NCBI GenBank assembly: GCA_937883755.1
Contig: CAKZYA010000014.1
Location: 1-64,000 of the forward strand
Origin: an uncultured Flammeovirgaceae bacterium
Lineage (GTDB): Bacteria; Bacteroidota; Bacteroidia; Cytophagales; Cyclobacteriaceae
DNA: 64,000 bases
Direction: 5' to 3'
Shown here: one piece after another, positions 18,510-27,488 of the stretch
Numbering within the stretch: position 1 is the first letter of the stretch
How the letters are laid out: the number at the start of each line of letters is the position of its first letter
Made by a program: the position numbers and the translations under genes
The notes under the pieces: model-generated
What the model saw: the letters and a program-made list of their open reading frames with translations, nothing else
Database searches by the model: none
What the model was told of the DNA's origin: nothing

Positions 18510-20465
18510 TTAGAAATGATGTCGCACAAAGGCTTCCATAGCTTCGTACTCAGTTAACCCTAATTGATTGTATAAAGTAGCTGTGGCTTGGTTACGATCC
18601 TCGGCCCGCTGCCAAAACTCCCGACTGTCTTCTCCTTGAAACATAACGCCATCTTTTTGAGATTGATGGAAAAAAATTGCTTGCCGTTTCTTTTCCACTT
18701 CCTGGGGGCTTAAAGGTACTGCCATCTCAATTTCGTGAATGGGCCATTCGTGCCAGGCACCTCGGTACAACCATACCCAGCAATCTTGCATAAATGGCTG
18801 ATCTTTCAGATTATCTACGGCTTGCAAAATGGCATCCAGGCATACTTTATGCGTGCCATGCGGATCAGCTAAGTCGCCCGCGGCGTATATCTGATGAGGT
18901 TTTACTTCCTGGATCAGATCTTGGATTAGCTGAATATCTTCCGGTCCCAGAGGGTTTTTCTTAGAGCGCCCGGTTTCGTAGAAGGGCATGTTCAAGAAGT
19001 GAATTTGTTCATCGGGTAGCCCACAATAACGCGCTCCAGCAATGGCTTCCCCCCGGCGGATCAGTCCTTTAATTGCCCGCACCCTGAAACTATCAATTTC
19101 TGAAGCTTCTTCCCGCTGTTGCAGTTCATCAATCGTTGTTTCTAACTCTTGTGTAGAAACCCGGTTAAGCTGGTTTAAGTCACGGGTGAACTCTGCAAAT
19201 CTAAGTGCATCGTGATCGGCTACGGCAATATTACCCGATGTTTGATACGCTACGTGTACTTCATGTCCCTGATCAACCAATCGTAAGAAGGTGCCGCCCA
19301 TGGAGATAACATCATCATCGGGGTGGGGGCTGAACAGGATCACTCGCTTTTGAGCCGGTTCGGCTCGTTCAGGACGGTGGCTGTCATCGACGTGAGGCTT
19401 GCCACCAGGCCAACCCGTAATAGTATGCTGCAGAGTGTTGTGCATCTTGATATTAAGCGCGTAAGCAGAGCCTTCAATTGCCAGTAAATCAGACATACCG
19501 TTTTCGTTATAGTTCCGCTCAGTCAATTTCAAGATGGGCTTACCTACGTTGTGGCTCAACCACACAATGGCTTTTCGCTTCTGAGGCTCAGTCCACTCGC
19601 ACGGGCCTACTAACCAAGGGGTTTTAAAACGGGTCAGCTCCGCCGAAGCTTCTTCGTCTAGCAGGATAGTGGTGTTCTGTTGTTCCTGAAGAAATGTAGC
19701 AGGAATGACTGAGGAGACTTTGCCTTCAACAGTTTCCTTCACAATATCGGCTTTTTTGTAGCCCCAGGCTAACAAAATGATGCGTCGGGCTTTCTTGATA
19801 GTGTTAATTCCCATCGTAATGGCTCGTTTGGGTACTTTATCAATACCATGAAAATCCCCAGAGGCATCTACCCGGGTCAAATGATCCAGCGTAATAAGCC
19901 GAGTAAGTGACTGGTTAGAAGAACCAGGTTCGTTAAACCCGATATGCCCAGTACGACCAATACCTAATAGTTGAAAATCTAACCCTCCGTACTGACTAAT
20001 CTTTTCTTCGTAAGCCATACAAGCCGGATAGACTTGCTCTAACGGCAGGGTTCCATCTGGAATATTGATATTTTCTGGTGGAATATCTACCTCATCGAAG
20101 AGATGCTCATGCATGAATGACCAATAACTCTGAGCATTATGCCGAGCCATTGGATAGTACTCATCCAGATTGAAGGTAACCACATTCTTAAAGCTTAATC
20201 CTTCTTCCTGATGCAAGCGAACTAATTCTTCATATACTTTAATGGGAGAAGAGCCTGTGGCTAACCCTAATACGCAGATTTCGCCTTTAGCTGCTTTTTT
20301 GCGGATTAATTCTGCAATTTCTCGTGCTACTGCGATGGAAGCAGTGCCTGAATCCGAGAAGACTTCCACGTGCATCTTCTCGAATCGGGTAATGTCGGTT
20401 CGGCCAATATGCTGGTAAGAAATGCTGGCTTTGGGATTGTTGTGAATGGGTAGTAAATCAATCAT
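18510..20465 (-). CDS. nagB: Glucosamine-6-phosphate deaminase fused to LmbE/PIG-L-like domain
   Basis: 651 residues. Residues about 30-290 are a glucosamine-6-phosphate deaminase/isomerase domain: substrate loop LGLATGSSP (66-74), NLDEYYP with Asp101, GRTGHIGFNEPGSS with His174 and Glu179. The residue matching the second Asp of the E. coli NDGH motif is Thr172. Residues from about 370 form an LmbE/PIG-L zinc deacetylase-like domain with HPDDD at 381-385. The fusion is known in Bacteroidota nagB. Expected reaction: glucosamine-6-phosphate to fructose-6-phosphate and ammonia; the second domain could act on an N-acetylated sugar. Single gene, divergent from the dehydrogenase gene. Confidence 0.88.
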   Translation of the reverse strand: MIDLLPIHNNPKASISYQHIGRTDITRFEKMHVEVFSDSGTASIAVAREIAELIRKKAAKGEICVLGLATGSSPIKVYEELVRLHQEEGLSFKNVVTFNLDEYYPMARHNAQSYWSFMHEHLFDEVDIPPENINIPDGTLPLEQVYPACMAYEEKISQYGGLDFQLLGIGRTGHIGFNEPGSSNQSLTRLITLDHLTRVDASGDFHGIDKVPKRAITMGINTIKKARRIILLAWGYKKADIVKETVEGKVSSVIPATFLQEQQNTTILLDEEASAELTRFKTPWLVGPCEWTEPQKRKAIVWLSHNVGKPILKLTERNYNENGMSDLLAIEGSAYALNIKMHNTLQHTITGWPGGKPHVDDSHRPERAEPAQKRVILFSPHPDDDVISMGGTFLRLVDQGHEVHVAYQTSGNIAVADHDALRFAEFTRDLNQLNRVSTQELETTIDELQQREEASEIDSFRVRAIKGLIRRGEAIAGARYCGLPDEQIHFLNMPFYETGRSKKNPLGPEDIQLIQDLIQEVKPHQIYAAGDLADPHGTHKVCLDAILQAVDNLKDQPFMQDCWVWLYRGAWHEWPIHEIEMAVPLSPQEVEKKRQAIFFHQSQKDGVMFQGEDSREFWQRAEDRNQATATLYNQLGLTEYEAMEAFVRHHF

Positions 20466-20847
20466 GCCGTAAATAGGTGTTTAATAAAATGTATTCAGTC
20501 CTTACTTGAAAAAAATAACTCTGACTATAATTGGCTCGAGTGCTAAGCTGAATTCCAGAATCAGTCACTCAAGGTAGTGAACTACAAAAATAAGGATATT
20601 CCGCTGTACATAGAAGCAGGCTGAGCTACTTTTAAAGCAAGTGATAAATAAAGGAAAAAGGGGGAGTGGAAAATTAGAAAATAGTGCTTTTCTTACCCCA
20701 GTTTCTAACTTCTAGCAGCACGGCTGTCGACTTCTAGCTTCCATCTTCCTACTTTTCCTCTCATCCAGCAAAATGATTATCAAGTTTACTTGGATTCACT
20801 ATTCAACTCAGGCTATTTTAGCCATCTAAATAAGACTTTCACATTAT
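20466..20847. other. Divergent intergenic region between nagB and the dehydrogenase
   Basis: 382 bp that must contain both promoters. The centre (about 20650-20762) is a purine-rich then pyrimidine-rich element of the family described for 12681-12763. A small GGCTA-TTT-TAGCC hairpin lies at 20811-20823, 25 bp before the dehydrogenase start. No gene seen. Confidence 0.45.
20650..20762. repeat. Purine/pyrimidine intergenic element B
   Basis: A/G-rich tract (AAGGAAAAAGGGGGAGTGG) followed by a C/T-rich tract with ACTTCTAGC repeated at about 20708 and 20730. Belongs to the dispersed family by composition and order of halves; individual bases are poorly conserved. Confidence 0.35.
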
Positions 20848-21867
20848 ATGAAGACAATTGTCTTAGAAGAACCGGGTAAATTCACATATACCGAAACTAC
20901 ACTAGATGAAGATTTAAAGGCGGAAGAAGCACTAGTGAAAGTACACCGAATTGGTATCTGTGGTACCGATTTTCACGCATACCGAGGAAATCAACCCTTT
21001 TTTACTTACCCTCGCATACTGGGACATGAACTAGGAGTAGAAGTGCTCAAAATAGGTGAAAATGTAACAAATGTGTCAGTAGGGGATCGGTGTTCAGTGG
21101 AACCCTATGTGAACCTGACTCAAGATCAGGCGGTACGGCAGGGCTTTACTAATTGTGGCGAGAACCTTTCGGTACTGGGCGTACACGAAGACGGAGGGAT
21201 GCGCGAACATTTTAAACTTCCTGCCCGGTATCTGCATAAATCAGACAAGCTTAGCTATGAGCAACTTGCAGTAGTTGAACCGTTAGGCATTGGTTGTCAC
21301 GCGGTAAATCGGGCGAAAGTCCAGCCGGATGATTTGGTGCTGGTAGTAGGAGCGGGACCTATCGGTTTGGCGGCAGCTATTTTTGCTACGGCTCAGGGAG
21401 CGAAAACCGTAGTGATGGATATTCACCAAGAACGGTTGAAGTTTGCCCACAAGACTACCGATATTCACGGTACGGTAGTAGCTGGAAAAGATGATACCAT
21501 AGATCAGCTTAAAGTTCAGCTTGATGGGGATTTACCTACAGTGGTATTGGATGCAACGGGTAATCAGCACTCTATGAACAAAGCGTTAGAATACGCTGCC
21601 CCTGGCGGACGTATTGTCTTTATTGGACTGTTCCAAGGAGATTTCACTTTTCATGACCCGTATTTCCATAAAAAAGAATTGACCTTAATGGCAAGCCGTA
21701 ATGCCCTGGCCACTGACTTTGAGCAGATCATTCAGATGATGGAAACTGGGCAAATAGACGTGAGTCAGTGGATTACTCACCACAGCAGTTTTGAGGACAT
21801 AGCTGGGCAGTTTGAGTATTGGCTTAAACCTGAATCCCAAGTAATTAAAGCAGTGGTATCAATTTAG
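20848..21867 (+). CDS. Zinc-type medium-chain alcohol dehydrogenase
   Basis: 339 residues. Catalytic zinc ligands Cys38 (GICGTDFHAY) and His60-Glu61 (LGHELG); Rossmann nucleotide-binding motif VVGAGPIGL near residue 167; C-terminal ASRNALATDFEQII. The lobe that carries four structural-zinc cysteines in many relatives has only Cys at CSVEPY and GFTNCGEN, so the structural zinc appears to be missing. Close in type to sugar or sugar-acid (galactonate/gulonate-like) dehydrogenases, substrate not certain. Convergent with the GH3 gene at the end of the polysaccharide locus (7 bp between stops), so it may be linked to sugar use but has its own promoter. Confidence 0.85.
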   Translation: MKTIVLEEPGKFTYTETTLDEDLKAEEALVKVHRIGICGTDFHAYRGNQPFFTYPRILGHELGVEVLKIGENVTNVSVGDRCSVEPYVNLTQDQAVRQGFTNCGENLSVLGVHEDGGMREHFKLPARYLHKSDKLSYEQLAVVEPLGIGCHAVNRAKVQPDDLVLVVGAGPIGLAAAIFATAQGAKTVVMDIHQERLKFAHKTTDIHGTVVAGKDDTIDQLKVQLDGDLPTVVLDATGNQHSMNKALEYAAPGGRIVFIGLFQGDFTFHDPYFHKKELTLMASRNALATDFEQIIQMMETGQIDVSQWITHHSSFEDIAGQFEYWLKPESQVIKAVVSI

Positions 21868-21874
21868 TGCCTGA

Positions 21875-24160
21875 TCACCTTTTCCATTGAACTGACTTGG
21901 AGGATACTTCCTGGGAATTCGTCCCAACCATGATTTCAAACTCACCGGGTTCCCAATTGTACTCCAATGCGTAGTTATAAAATCTTAAATTTTCGGGAGT
22001 AATCTCGAAAGTCACAGTTTGAGTTTCACCTTTGGCTAATCCGATTTTCTGAAAACCTTTTAGTTCTTTCACCGGGCGAGTGATGGAACCGACTACATCG
22101 CGAATGTAAAGCTGAACTACTTCCTGCCCGTCGTACTCACCACTGTTGGTAATCTCAATGCTGGCCTGTAAGGTTTCGTTTCCCTGCAATTCGGTCTTAC
22201 TTAACTGTAACTCTCCGTAATTAAACGTAGTGTAACTCAGGCCGTATCCGAAGGGGTAAAGTGGCTCGTTGGGAACATCCAGATAGTTTGATCGAAACTT
22301 TTGAAACCACTGCCCTTCGGGTAGCGGACGACCCGTATTTTTATGATTATAGTAGATAGGAACTTGTCCTATGTTCTGCGGAAAGGTAGCTGAGAGTTTA
22401 CCCGAAGGATTTACCCCTCCGAAGAGTACGTCAGCAATTGCATCACCCGCCTCGCTGCCCGCGAACCAGACATTTAGAATAGCAGGAACATTTTGATCAG
22501 CCCAGGTGATAGATAACGGACGACCAGTAAACAGTACCATCACCACGGGTTTGCCTGTTTTTACTAAAGCCTCTAAAAGCTTTCGCTGGCTTTCTGGGAG
22601 GTTAATGTCGGAGCGGCTGGAGCTTTCTCCGCTCATCTCAGCGGCTTCACCTACTGCTGCCACAATCACATCAGCATCTTTACTGATTTCCAGGGCTTCA
22701 TTAATCATTTCTTCCGCCGAGCGAGAGTCACGGTAGGTAGGTTTACCGAAGATACTGAAGCGGGATTCTAGTAAGGAATCTTCCACGAAATTAGCTCCCC
22801 GAGCGTAGGTAATATCCACGTTATCGCCGATCGCATTGGTAATTCCGTCAAATAAAGAAACTGATTCTGGAAATCTGGCGGCTACGCTCCAGGTGCCAGG
22901 CATGTTCTCCCGGTTTTTAGCTAGTGGGCCAACCAGTGCAATTTTAGCATCTTTTTGTATTGGCAGTACATTGTTCTCGTTTTTTAGCAATACGAAGGTC
23001 TCAGCCGCAATCTCTCGGGCTTCCTGCCGATGCTCCGATGAAAAAACTATTTGCTCGGCTTCTTCTTCCCGACAGTAGCGGTAGGGATCATCAAACAAAC
23101 CCAACTCGTACTTGGCAATTAGAATTCGGTGGCAAGCCTCATCAATCTGATCTTCAGATATATCTCCGGCTTGCAATGATTCTTGCAAAGTGGTTAAGAA
23201 ACCTTCACCCACCATGTCCATATCCACTCCAGCTTGCAATGCTTTGGCCGATACCAGTTTAAGGTCACCTATCCCGTGAGCCACCATTTCGTTAATAGCA
23301 GTGTAGTCGGTTACTACAAATCCATCAAACTCCCACTGGTCGCGTAGTACTTCAGTCATCAACCATTGGTTAGCACTGGCCGGAATACCATCAACTTCAT
23401 TGAAGGAAGTCATCACACTAGCTACTCCCGCATCCACGGCGGCTTGGTAGGGCGAGAAATAATCGTTGTACATCGTAATTCGGCTCATGTCCACCGTATT
23501 GTAGTCCCGTCCCGCTTCAGGTGCTCCGTAGAGTGCGAAATGCTTCACGCAGGAAAGTATGGTGTTGGGCTGAGATAGGTTATCTCCCTGGTAACCATTC
23601 ACCATCGCTCGGGCTATCTGTGAACCCAGGTACGGATCTTCTCCCGAGCCTTCAGACACTCGACCCCAGCGTGGATCGCGAGAAACATCGACCATCGGGG
23701 AAAATGTCCAGCAGATACCGTCAGCGCTAGCTTCTTCAGCAGCAATACGCGCGGTTCGCCCGATCAAATCCATATCCCAACTGCACGAGAGACCGAGTGG
23801 AATAGGAAACATAGTTTCGTAGCCGTGAATCACATCCATCCCAAATAATAAAGGAATTCCCAAGCGGCTTTCCTCCACCGCTACTCGCTGAATATCCCTG
23901 ATCTTTTCGGCGGTTTTGAGATTAAACAATCCGCCCACTTTTCCTGCTTTGATCTTTTCAGCAATGTTAGAGCTAGAAGCTTGCCCAGTGGTAATGCCAC
24001 CCGCTGCTGGGAGGTTTAATTGACCGATCTTTTCTTCTAACGTCATCAACGCTAAGAGAGAATCAGCCTTAGCCTCAAACTGGTTGTTTTGGCTGGATTG
24101 GGCTAGAATAATACTTATCCCGAAGTATGGTGCTAGGAAAATAAGAAAAAGTCTTTTCAT
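21875..24160 (-). CDS. bglX: GH3 beta-glucosidase (BglX type)
   Basis: From the ATG at 24160 the protein has a proper signal peptide (MKRLFLIFLAPYFGISIILAQ); an upstream in-frame ATG at 24217 would add 19 residues before it and is less likely. GH3 N-terminal barrel with GKVGGLFN, GMDVIHGY and the nucleophile Asp in GFVVTDYTAI (23306-23308); C-terminal sandwich with GESSSRSDINLP around the acid/base region; final fibronectin III-like domain. Expected to release glucose from beta-gluco-oligosaccharides in the periplasm. As the last gene of the locus that encodes two GH144 enzymes, it probably acts on sophorose-type (beta-1,2) oligosaccharides. Confidence 0.9.
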   Translation of the reverse strand: MKRLFLIFLAPYFGISIILAQSSQNNQFEAKADSLLALMTLEEKIGQLNLPAAGGITTGQASSSNIAEKIKAGKVGGLFNLKTAEKIRDIQRVAVEESRLGIPLLFGMDVIHGYETMFPIPLGLSCSWDMDLIGRTARIAAEEASADGICWTFSPMVDVSRDPRWGRVSEGSGEDPYLGSQIARAMVNGYQGDNLSQPNTILSCVKHFALYGAPEAGRDYNTVDMSRITMYNDYFSPYQAAVDAGVASVMTSFNEVDGIPASANQWLMTEVLRDQWEFDGFVVTDYTAINEMVAHGIGDLKLVSAKALQAGVDMDMVGEGFLTTLQESLQAGDISEDQIDEACHRILIAKYELGLFDDPYRYCREEEAEQIVFSSEHRQEAREIAAETFVLLKNENNVLPIQKDAKIALVGPLAKNRENMPGTWSVAARFPESVSLFDGITNAIGDNVDITYARGANFVEDSLLESRFSIFGKPTYRDSRSAEEMINEALEISKDADVIVAAVGEAAEMSGESSSRSDINLPESQRKLLEALVKTGKPVVMVLFTGRPLSITWADQNVPAILNVWFAGSEAGDAIADVLFGGVNPSGKLSATFPQNIGQVPIYYNHKNTGRPLPEGQWFQKFRSNYLDVPNEPLYPFGYGLSYTTFNYGELQLSKTELQGNETLQASIEITNSGEYDGQEVVQLYIRDVVGSITRPVKELKGFQKIGLAKGETQTVTFEITPENLRFYNYALEYNWEPGEFEIMVGTNSQEVSSKSVQWKR

Positions 24161-24231
24161 GTCGGTATAGGTTTTTTTATTTGTGGAGGCTTGATGGTTC
24201 GCCATGCGATTAATCAAGTCTCTACAGGTGA

Positions 24232-26130
24232 TTAGTCAATTTTGACAATCCCCACTCTTCCGGAAATACCGTTTTCGTTAAATGCTTCCACCGTAAAATA
24301 ATAGGTTTGGTCTACGTTTAGGCTTTTAAGTTCCAACTGATTGTCTTTGTAAATTTGCCACGAACTGTATAGTTTATCAGGAGCAATACCCCAAAGTACG
24401 TTGTAACCTTGGGCTGAGTCGTTCTCTTCCCAGCGAATTATCGCATCTCGGCGATCCTCTTTTCTTTCTACGGTAAAGTTTTTTACGGAACGAGGGGTTT
24501 TTCCTTCACCCCTCCCAAATATACGGAAACCGGAAATGGCTAGGTAGGGGGTAGGTACATTGATATTGTAGTAGCGCAGGTATCGTAACCGTTTCGGGAT
24601 TGGTAATTCTACGTAGTCGTTCGGGGTGTCTTCGTAGCTATTTCTTCGATCAACCAGTACTTCCCAATTTTCCCCGTCGGCGGCACCTTCTACCCAGTAC
24701 CGATGCTGCAAACCGGGAACTTTACCGTACAATCCCGCCTGATGATCGGCAAAGTTTAGCTGAATAGCGTAGACCGTAGCCAAGTTTTCCAAATCAACTT
24801 CCAGCCATTGCTCATCATTATTTTCCTCAGCTAGCCAGTAGGTTTTTACGTTCTCATCTACGGCTTGGGAGGCAGAATACTCATCTTGTTCGGAAGATGA
24901 TTTTACTGGTTTTTGGTAAGAGAGAAGCATCCAGCCAGCAAAGGCACCTTGCTTACCTGGAACCGCCGGAGCAAAGTGCGGGTAATCACCAAAGTAGGTA
25001 TTGCTATACATGAGACCATCCTCGTCAAAAAAGGTGGGAAACATGCCAATACGTCTTTCCCAACCAATATTGATTGATACTGCCATCGTAGCGAAGTGCC
25101 AGTAAGTGTTCAGAGGCCCCTCAACGGTGCTACCGTGCCCGGCTCCGTTAATAAACCCACCCGGTTTGTAAGAGAAAGGATTGTTAGGAGCGTATTCGTA
25201 AGGGCCAAGCGGATTATCGCTCACATATACCCCGTCGCCGTACACGTTGAACTCAGTACCAGGGGCCGCATATTGCAAGTAATATTTATTATTATGCTTG
25301 GTCATCCAAGGGCCTTCAATATAGCCACCTAAAACAGTATCTGCATGATTTTCCCCAAATCGCTCCCAGCCGTGCTTATTGGGTTCGAGATTAAATAATT
25401 CGTGTACCTTTTCACCTGGTCGGAAGTTTCTATCCATATTCAACTCACGAGCGCGAATCGGGAACTTGTTGGAAGACCCCCAGAAGAGGTAAGCTGAATG
25501 ATCGTCATCAATGAAGAAAGCCGGATCTTGTAGCCGGGTTAATATGGCGGGTATCGCTTGCCACTCACCTTCATCGGGACGATCGCTGTACAACATACTC
25601 ATAGCACCGGATGGATTACCCGATACATAGAGCAAAGAATCTCGATAATTAAATGCTGCCGGAGCGTTCGATCCTTCAAAGTACCATTGCTTAGGCTTGA
25701 TAAACCGCCAGTTTTGTAAATCTTTGGAGTGCCAATAGCCCATAGAACGAGTCACGAACATATAGTACTCATTGCGAAACTTTACTACCGCCGGATCAGC
25801 TCCCGAACGATACGAAAGGTCGCGATAGGTATTGTAGATCATGTAAGTGTAATCAATATTGATCGGGTTGCAGTAGGTGCGCATTTGCGCCTCCTGAGCA
25901 AGAAGCTGAGTGAAAGAGAGTATTATTGCGATTGATAGGAAAACCAGAGTCTGGAGTCCGAAGACGGGAGACCAAAGACTGAAATAGCTCTTCTCCGGAA
26001 TAGAATTCTGTGTGATTCGGAAGAAAAGAATACACTTAGTAGTGGGCAAGAAGGTATCCCTATTCTGTAAGCTTCTTATGTGCACCTCCCGGTTTCCCGT
26101 TTCCGATTTCCAGTCTCCGTTCTTGTTCAT
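24232..26130 (-). CDS. GH43-like glycoside hydrolase with discoidin and fibronectin III domains
   Basis: Five-bladed propeller hydrolase (about 90-380 from this start) with SGADPAVVKF (candidate general base Asp), LQDPAFFIDDD (pKa-modulating Asp) and GGYIEGPWMTK (candidate acid Glu), the GH43-clan triad. A discoidin (F5/8 type C) domain and a fibronectin III-like domain follow. The ATG at 26130 overlaps the previous stop (ATGA), hinting at coupling, but it gives about 57 odd residues before the signal peptide hydrophobic stretch LQTLVFLSIAIILSFTQLLA; that extra DNA is one of the purine/pyrimidine repeats. A longer frame reaches 26196. True start unresolved. Substrate in this locus unknown; perhaps removes side groups. 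Confidence 0.8.
   Translation of the reverse strand: MNKNGDWKSETGNREVHIRSLQNRDTFLPTTKCILFFRITQNSIPEKSYFSLWSPVFGLQTLVFLSIAIILSFTQLLAQEAQMRTYCNPINIDYTYMIYNTYRDLSYRSGADPAVVKFRNEYYMFVTRSMGYWHSKDLQNWRFIKPKQWYFEGSNAPAAFNYRDSLLYVSGNPSGAMSMLYSDRPDEGEWQAIPAILTRLQDPAFFIDDDHSAYLFWGSSNKFPIRARELNMDRNFRPGEKVHELFNLEPNKHGWERFGENHADTVLGGYIEGPWMTKHNNKYYLQYAAPGTEFNVYGDGVYVSDNPLGPYEYAPNNPFSYKPGGFINGAGHGSTVEGPLNTYWHFATMAVSINIGWERRIGMFPTFFDEDGLMYSNTYFGDYPHFAPAVPGKQGAFAGWMLLSYQKPVKSSSEQDEYSASQAVDENVKTYWLAEENNDEQWLEVDLENLATVYAIQLNFADHQAGLYGKVPGLQHRYWVEGAADGENWEVLVDRRNSYEDTPNDYVELPIPKRLRYLRYYNINVPTPYLAISGFRIFGRGEGKTPRSVKNFTVERKEDRRDAIIRWEENDSAQGYNVLWGIAPDKLYSSWQIYKDNQLELKSLNVDQTYYFTVEAFNENGISGRVGIVKID
25937..26118. 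repeat. Purine/pyrimidine element C lying in the 5' part of the GH43-like gene
   Basis: Purine-rich left part (GGAGTCCGAAGACGGGAGAC) and pyrimidine-rich right part (CCTCCCGGTTTCCCG, CCAGTCTCCGTTC). It falls between the stop of the GH144 gene and the signal peptide of the GH43-like protein and stays open in frame. Confidence 0.4.
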
Positions 26131-27488
26131 TCGTAAGTAAAATTTAAGTTGTCTAAACCAGTCTGAACTTCCGGGCAACTCATAAATAGATCCCAAAGAA
26201 GGCCAGAACGATGATTTTCCATCATAACTACAATTGGACCTTGATCGATGGCTAGGTAGCGAGGTGGATAATAGCCTCTGGTTTGGCTGAAAGCATCGTA
26301 AAAGCCGTATTCTCCCCAGATATACTCGCCCAAAGAATCATAAAAGTGACGCATAGCTGCCATACTAGGCTCAGGGGTGTAGGGGAATGATGCCAGTGCT
26401 GCGGTAGGGGAGATTACTCCCAAGTCTTGCTCAGGTCGATGTCCGGCGTATCCTCGCATAGAATAACTAGAGGTAAGCCCCCAGCAATTTTCGCCGTAGC
26501 CAACGTAGTTTCCAGGATTTTCTTTACAGTACGCTAAATGAGTGAGCGCGTGGTTTTGATTTAGCTTCCAGTAGTCACCGTACTGATCGCTTAGGTTACG
26601 TGGATCAAGACCCAAGTAGGAGTAATGTGCCCAGAATAATGGCCCTACCAGATCATCGTTGTGCTCGTAATGATCTAGCACCAAATCGTAATCGTAGTAG
26701 GTTTCTTCGCTGCGAATATCGCCATTTCTAGCCCATCCTTCGTGATATACTTCCGGGGTAATTGGGTGGGTAGGTGAAGCTGCTGCTAGCACGTACATGA
26801 TTAAGCATTCGTTGTACCCACCAACGGCAAAATTCATTTCCCAGCCGTAGTTGGGCGACCAATGCCAGTAAAGTACGTTTTTACTTTGCGTATACCAGTC
26901 CCATTCTACTTCTCGCCACAATTGGTCTATCTGCTCGGCTAACGCTTGCTCAGCCTCATTCCCTTGGGCAAAATACTGACGAACGGCTAGTAGTCCCTGT
27001 ACCATAAAGGCAGTTTCCACCAAATCACCGCCATCATCTTTCTTACTAAAGGGCTTCGTTTTACCCGTTTCTCCGTCGAGCCAATGCGGCCAGGCACCGT
27101 GAAAGTGATCGGCCTCGTCTAAAAAGTTAGCAATCTGCTGTAAACGATTAAATCCTTCTTCCCGACTGATGTAACCCCGCTCAATACCAACTAAAATCGC
27201 CATCACCCCAAAGCCACTTCCTCCGATGGTAACAATATGCTGATCGTTCTGAGGATAAACATCATCCATATGAATCCGCTCGGGAGCCATACCCGAGTTA
27301 GGTTCGGCACCATCCCAGAAGTATCGAAAAGTCTGGTATTGCACCAGATTGAAGAGTGAGTCATCCGAGATTTGAGTTGTACTTTCTTCAGTAGCGGTAG
27401 CTGGCTGATTGGCAGGCTTAGTTTGGCAGCTAGTCCACAGAATGGCAGAAATAAAGCTGAGTAGTAAAGTAATTTTCGATTGATTCAT
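26127..27488 (-). CDS. GH144-type (glycoamylase family) beta-1,2-glucan hydrolase
   Basis: 453 residues, lipoprotein (lipobox Cys21 after LLSFISAILWTS). The body matches the 'glucoamylase family'/PF10091 (alpha/alpha)6 fold: QYQTFRYFWDGAEPNSGMAP, IGGSGFGVMAI, FHGAWPHWLDG, DDGGDLVETAFMVQGLLAVR, VLYWHWSPNYGW, GGYNECLIMYVLAA, CWGLTSS and a C-terminal IDQGPIVVMMENHRSG. This family includes GH144, whose characterised members cut beta-1,2-glucan (endo) or release sophorose (exo). Its ATG abuts the stop of the longer paralogue upstream. Endo or exo mode cannot be told by eye. Confidence 0.85.
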   Translation of the reverse strand: MNQSKITLLLSFISAILWTSCQTKPANQPATATEESTTQISDDSLFNLVQYQTFRYFWDGAEPNSGMAPERIHMDDVYPQNDQHIVTIGGSGFGVMAILVGIERGYISREEGFNRLQQIANFLDEADHFHGAWPHWLDGETGKTKPFSKKDDGGDLVETAFMVQGLLAVRQYFAQGNEAEQALAEQIDQLWREVEWDWYTQSKNVLYWHWSPNYGWEMNFAVGGYNECLIMYVLAAASPTHPITPEVYHEGWARNGDIRSEETYYDYDLVLDHYEHNDDLVGPLFWAHYSYLGLDPRNLSDQYGDYWKLNQNHALTHLAYCKENPGNYVGYGENCWGLTSSYSMRGYAGHRPEQDLGVISPTAALASFPYTPEPSMAAMRHFYDSLGEYIWGEYGFYDAFSQTRGYYPPRYLAIDQGPIVVMMENHRSGLLWDLFMSCPEVQTGLDNLNFTYE

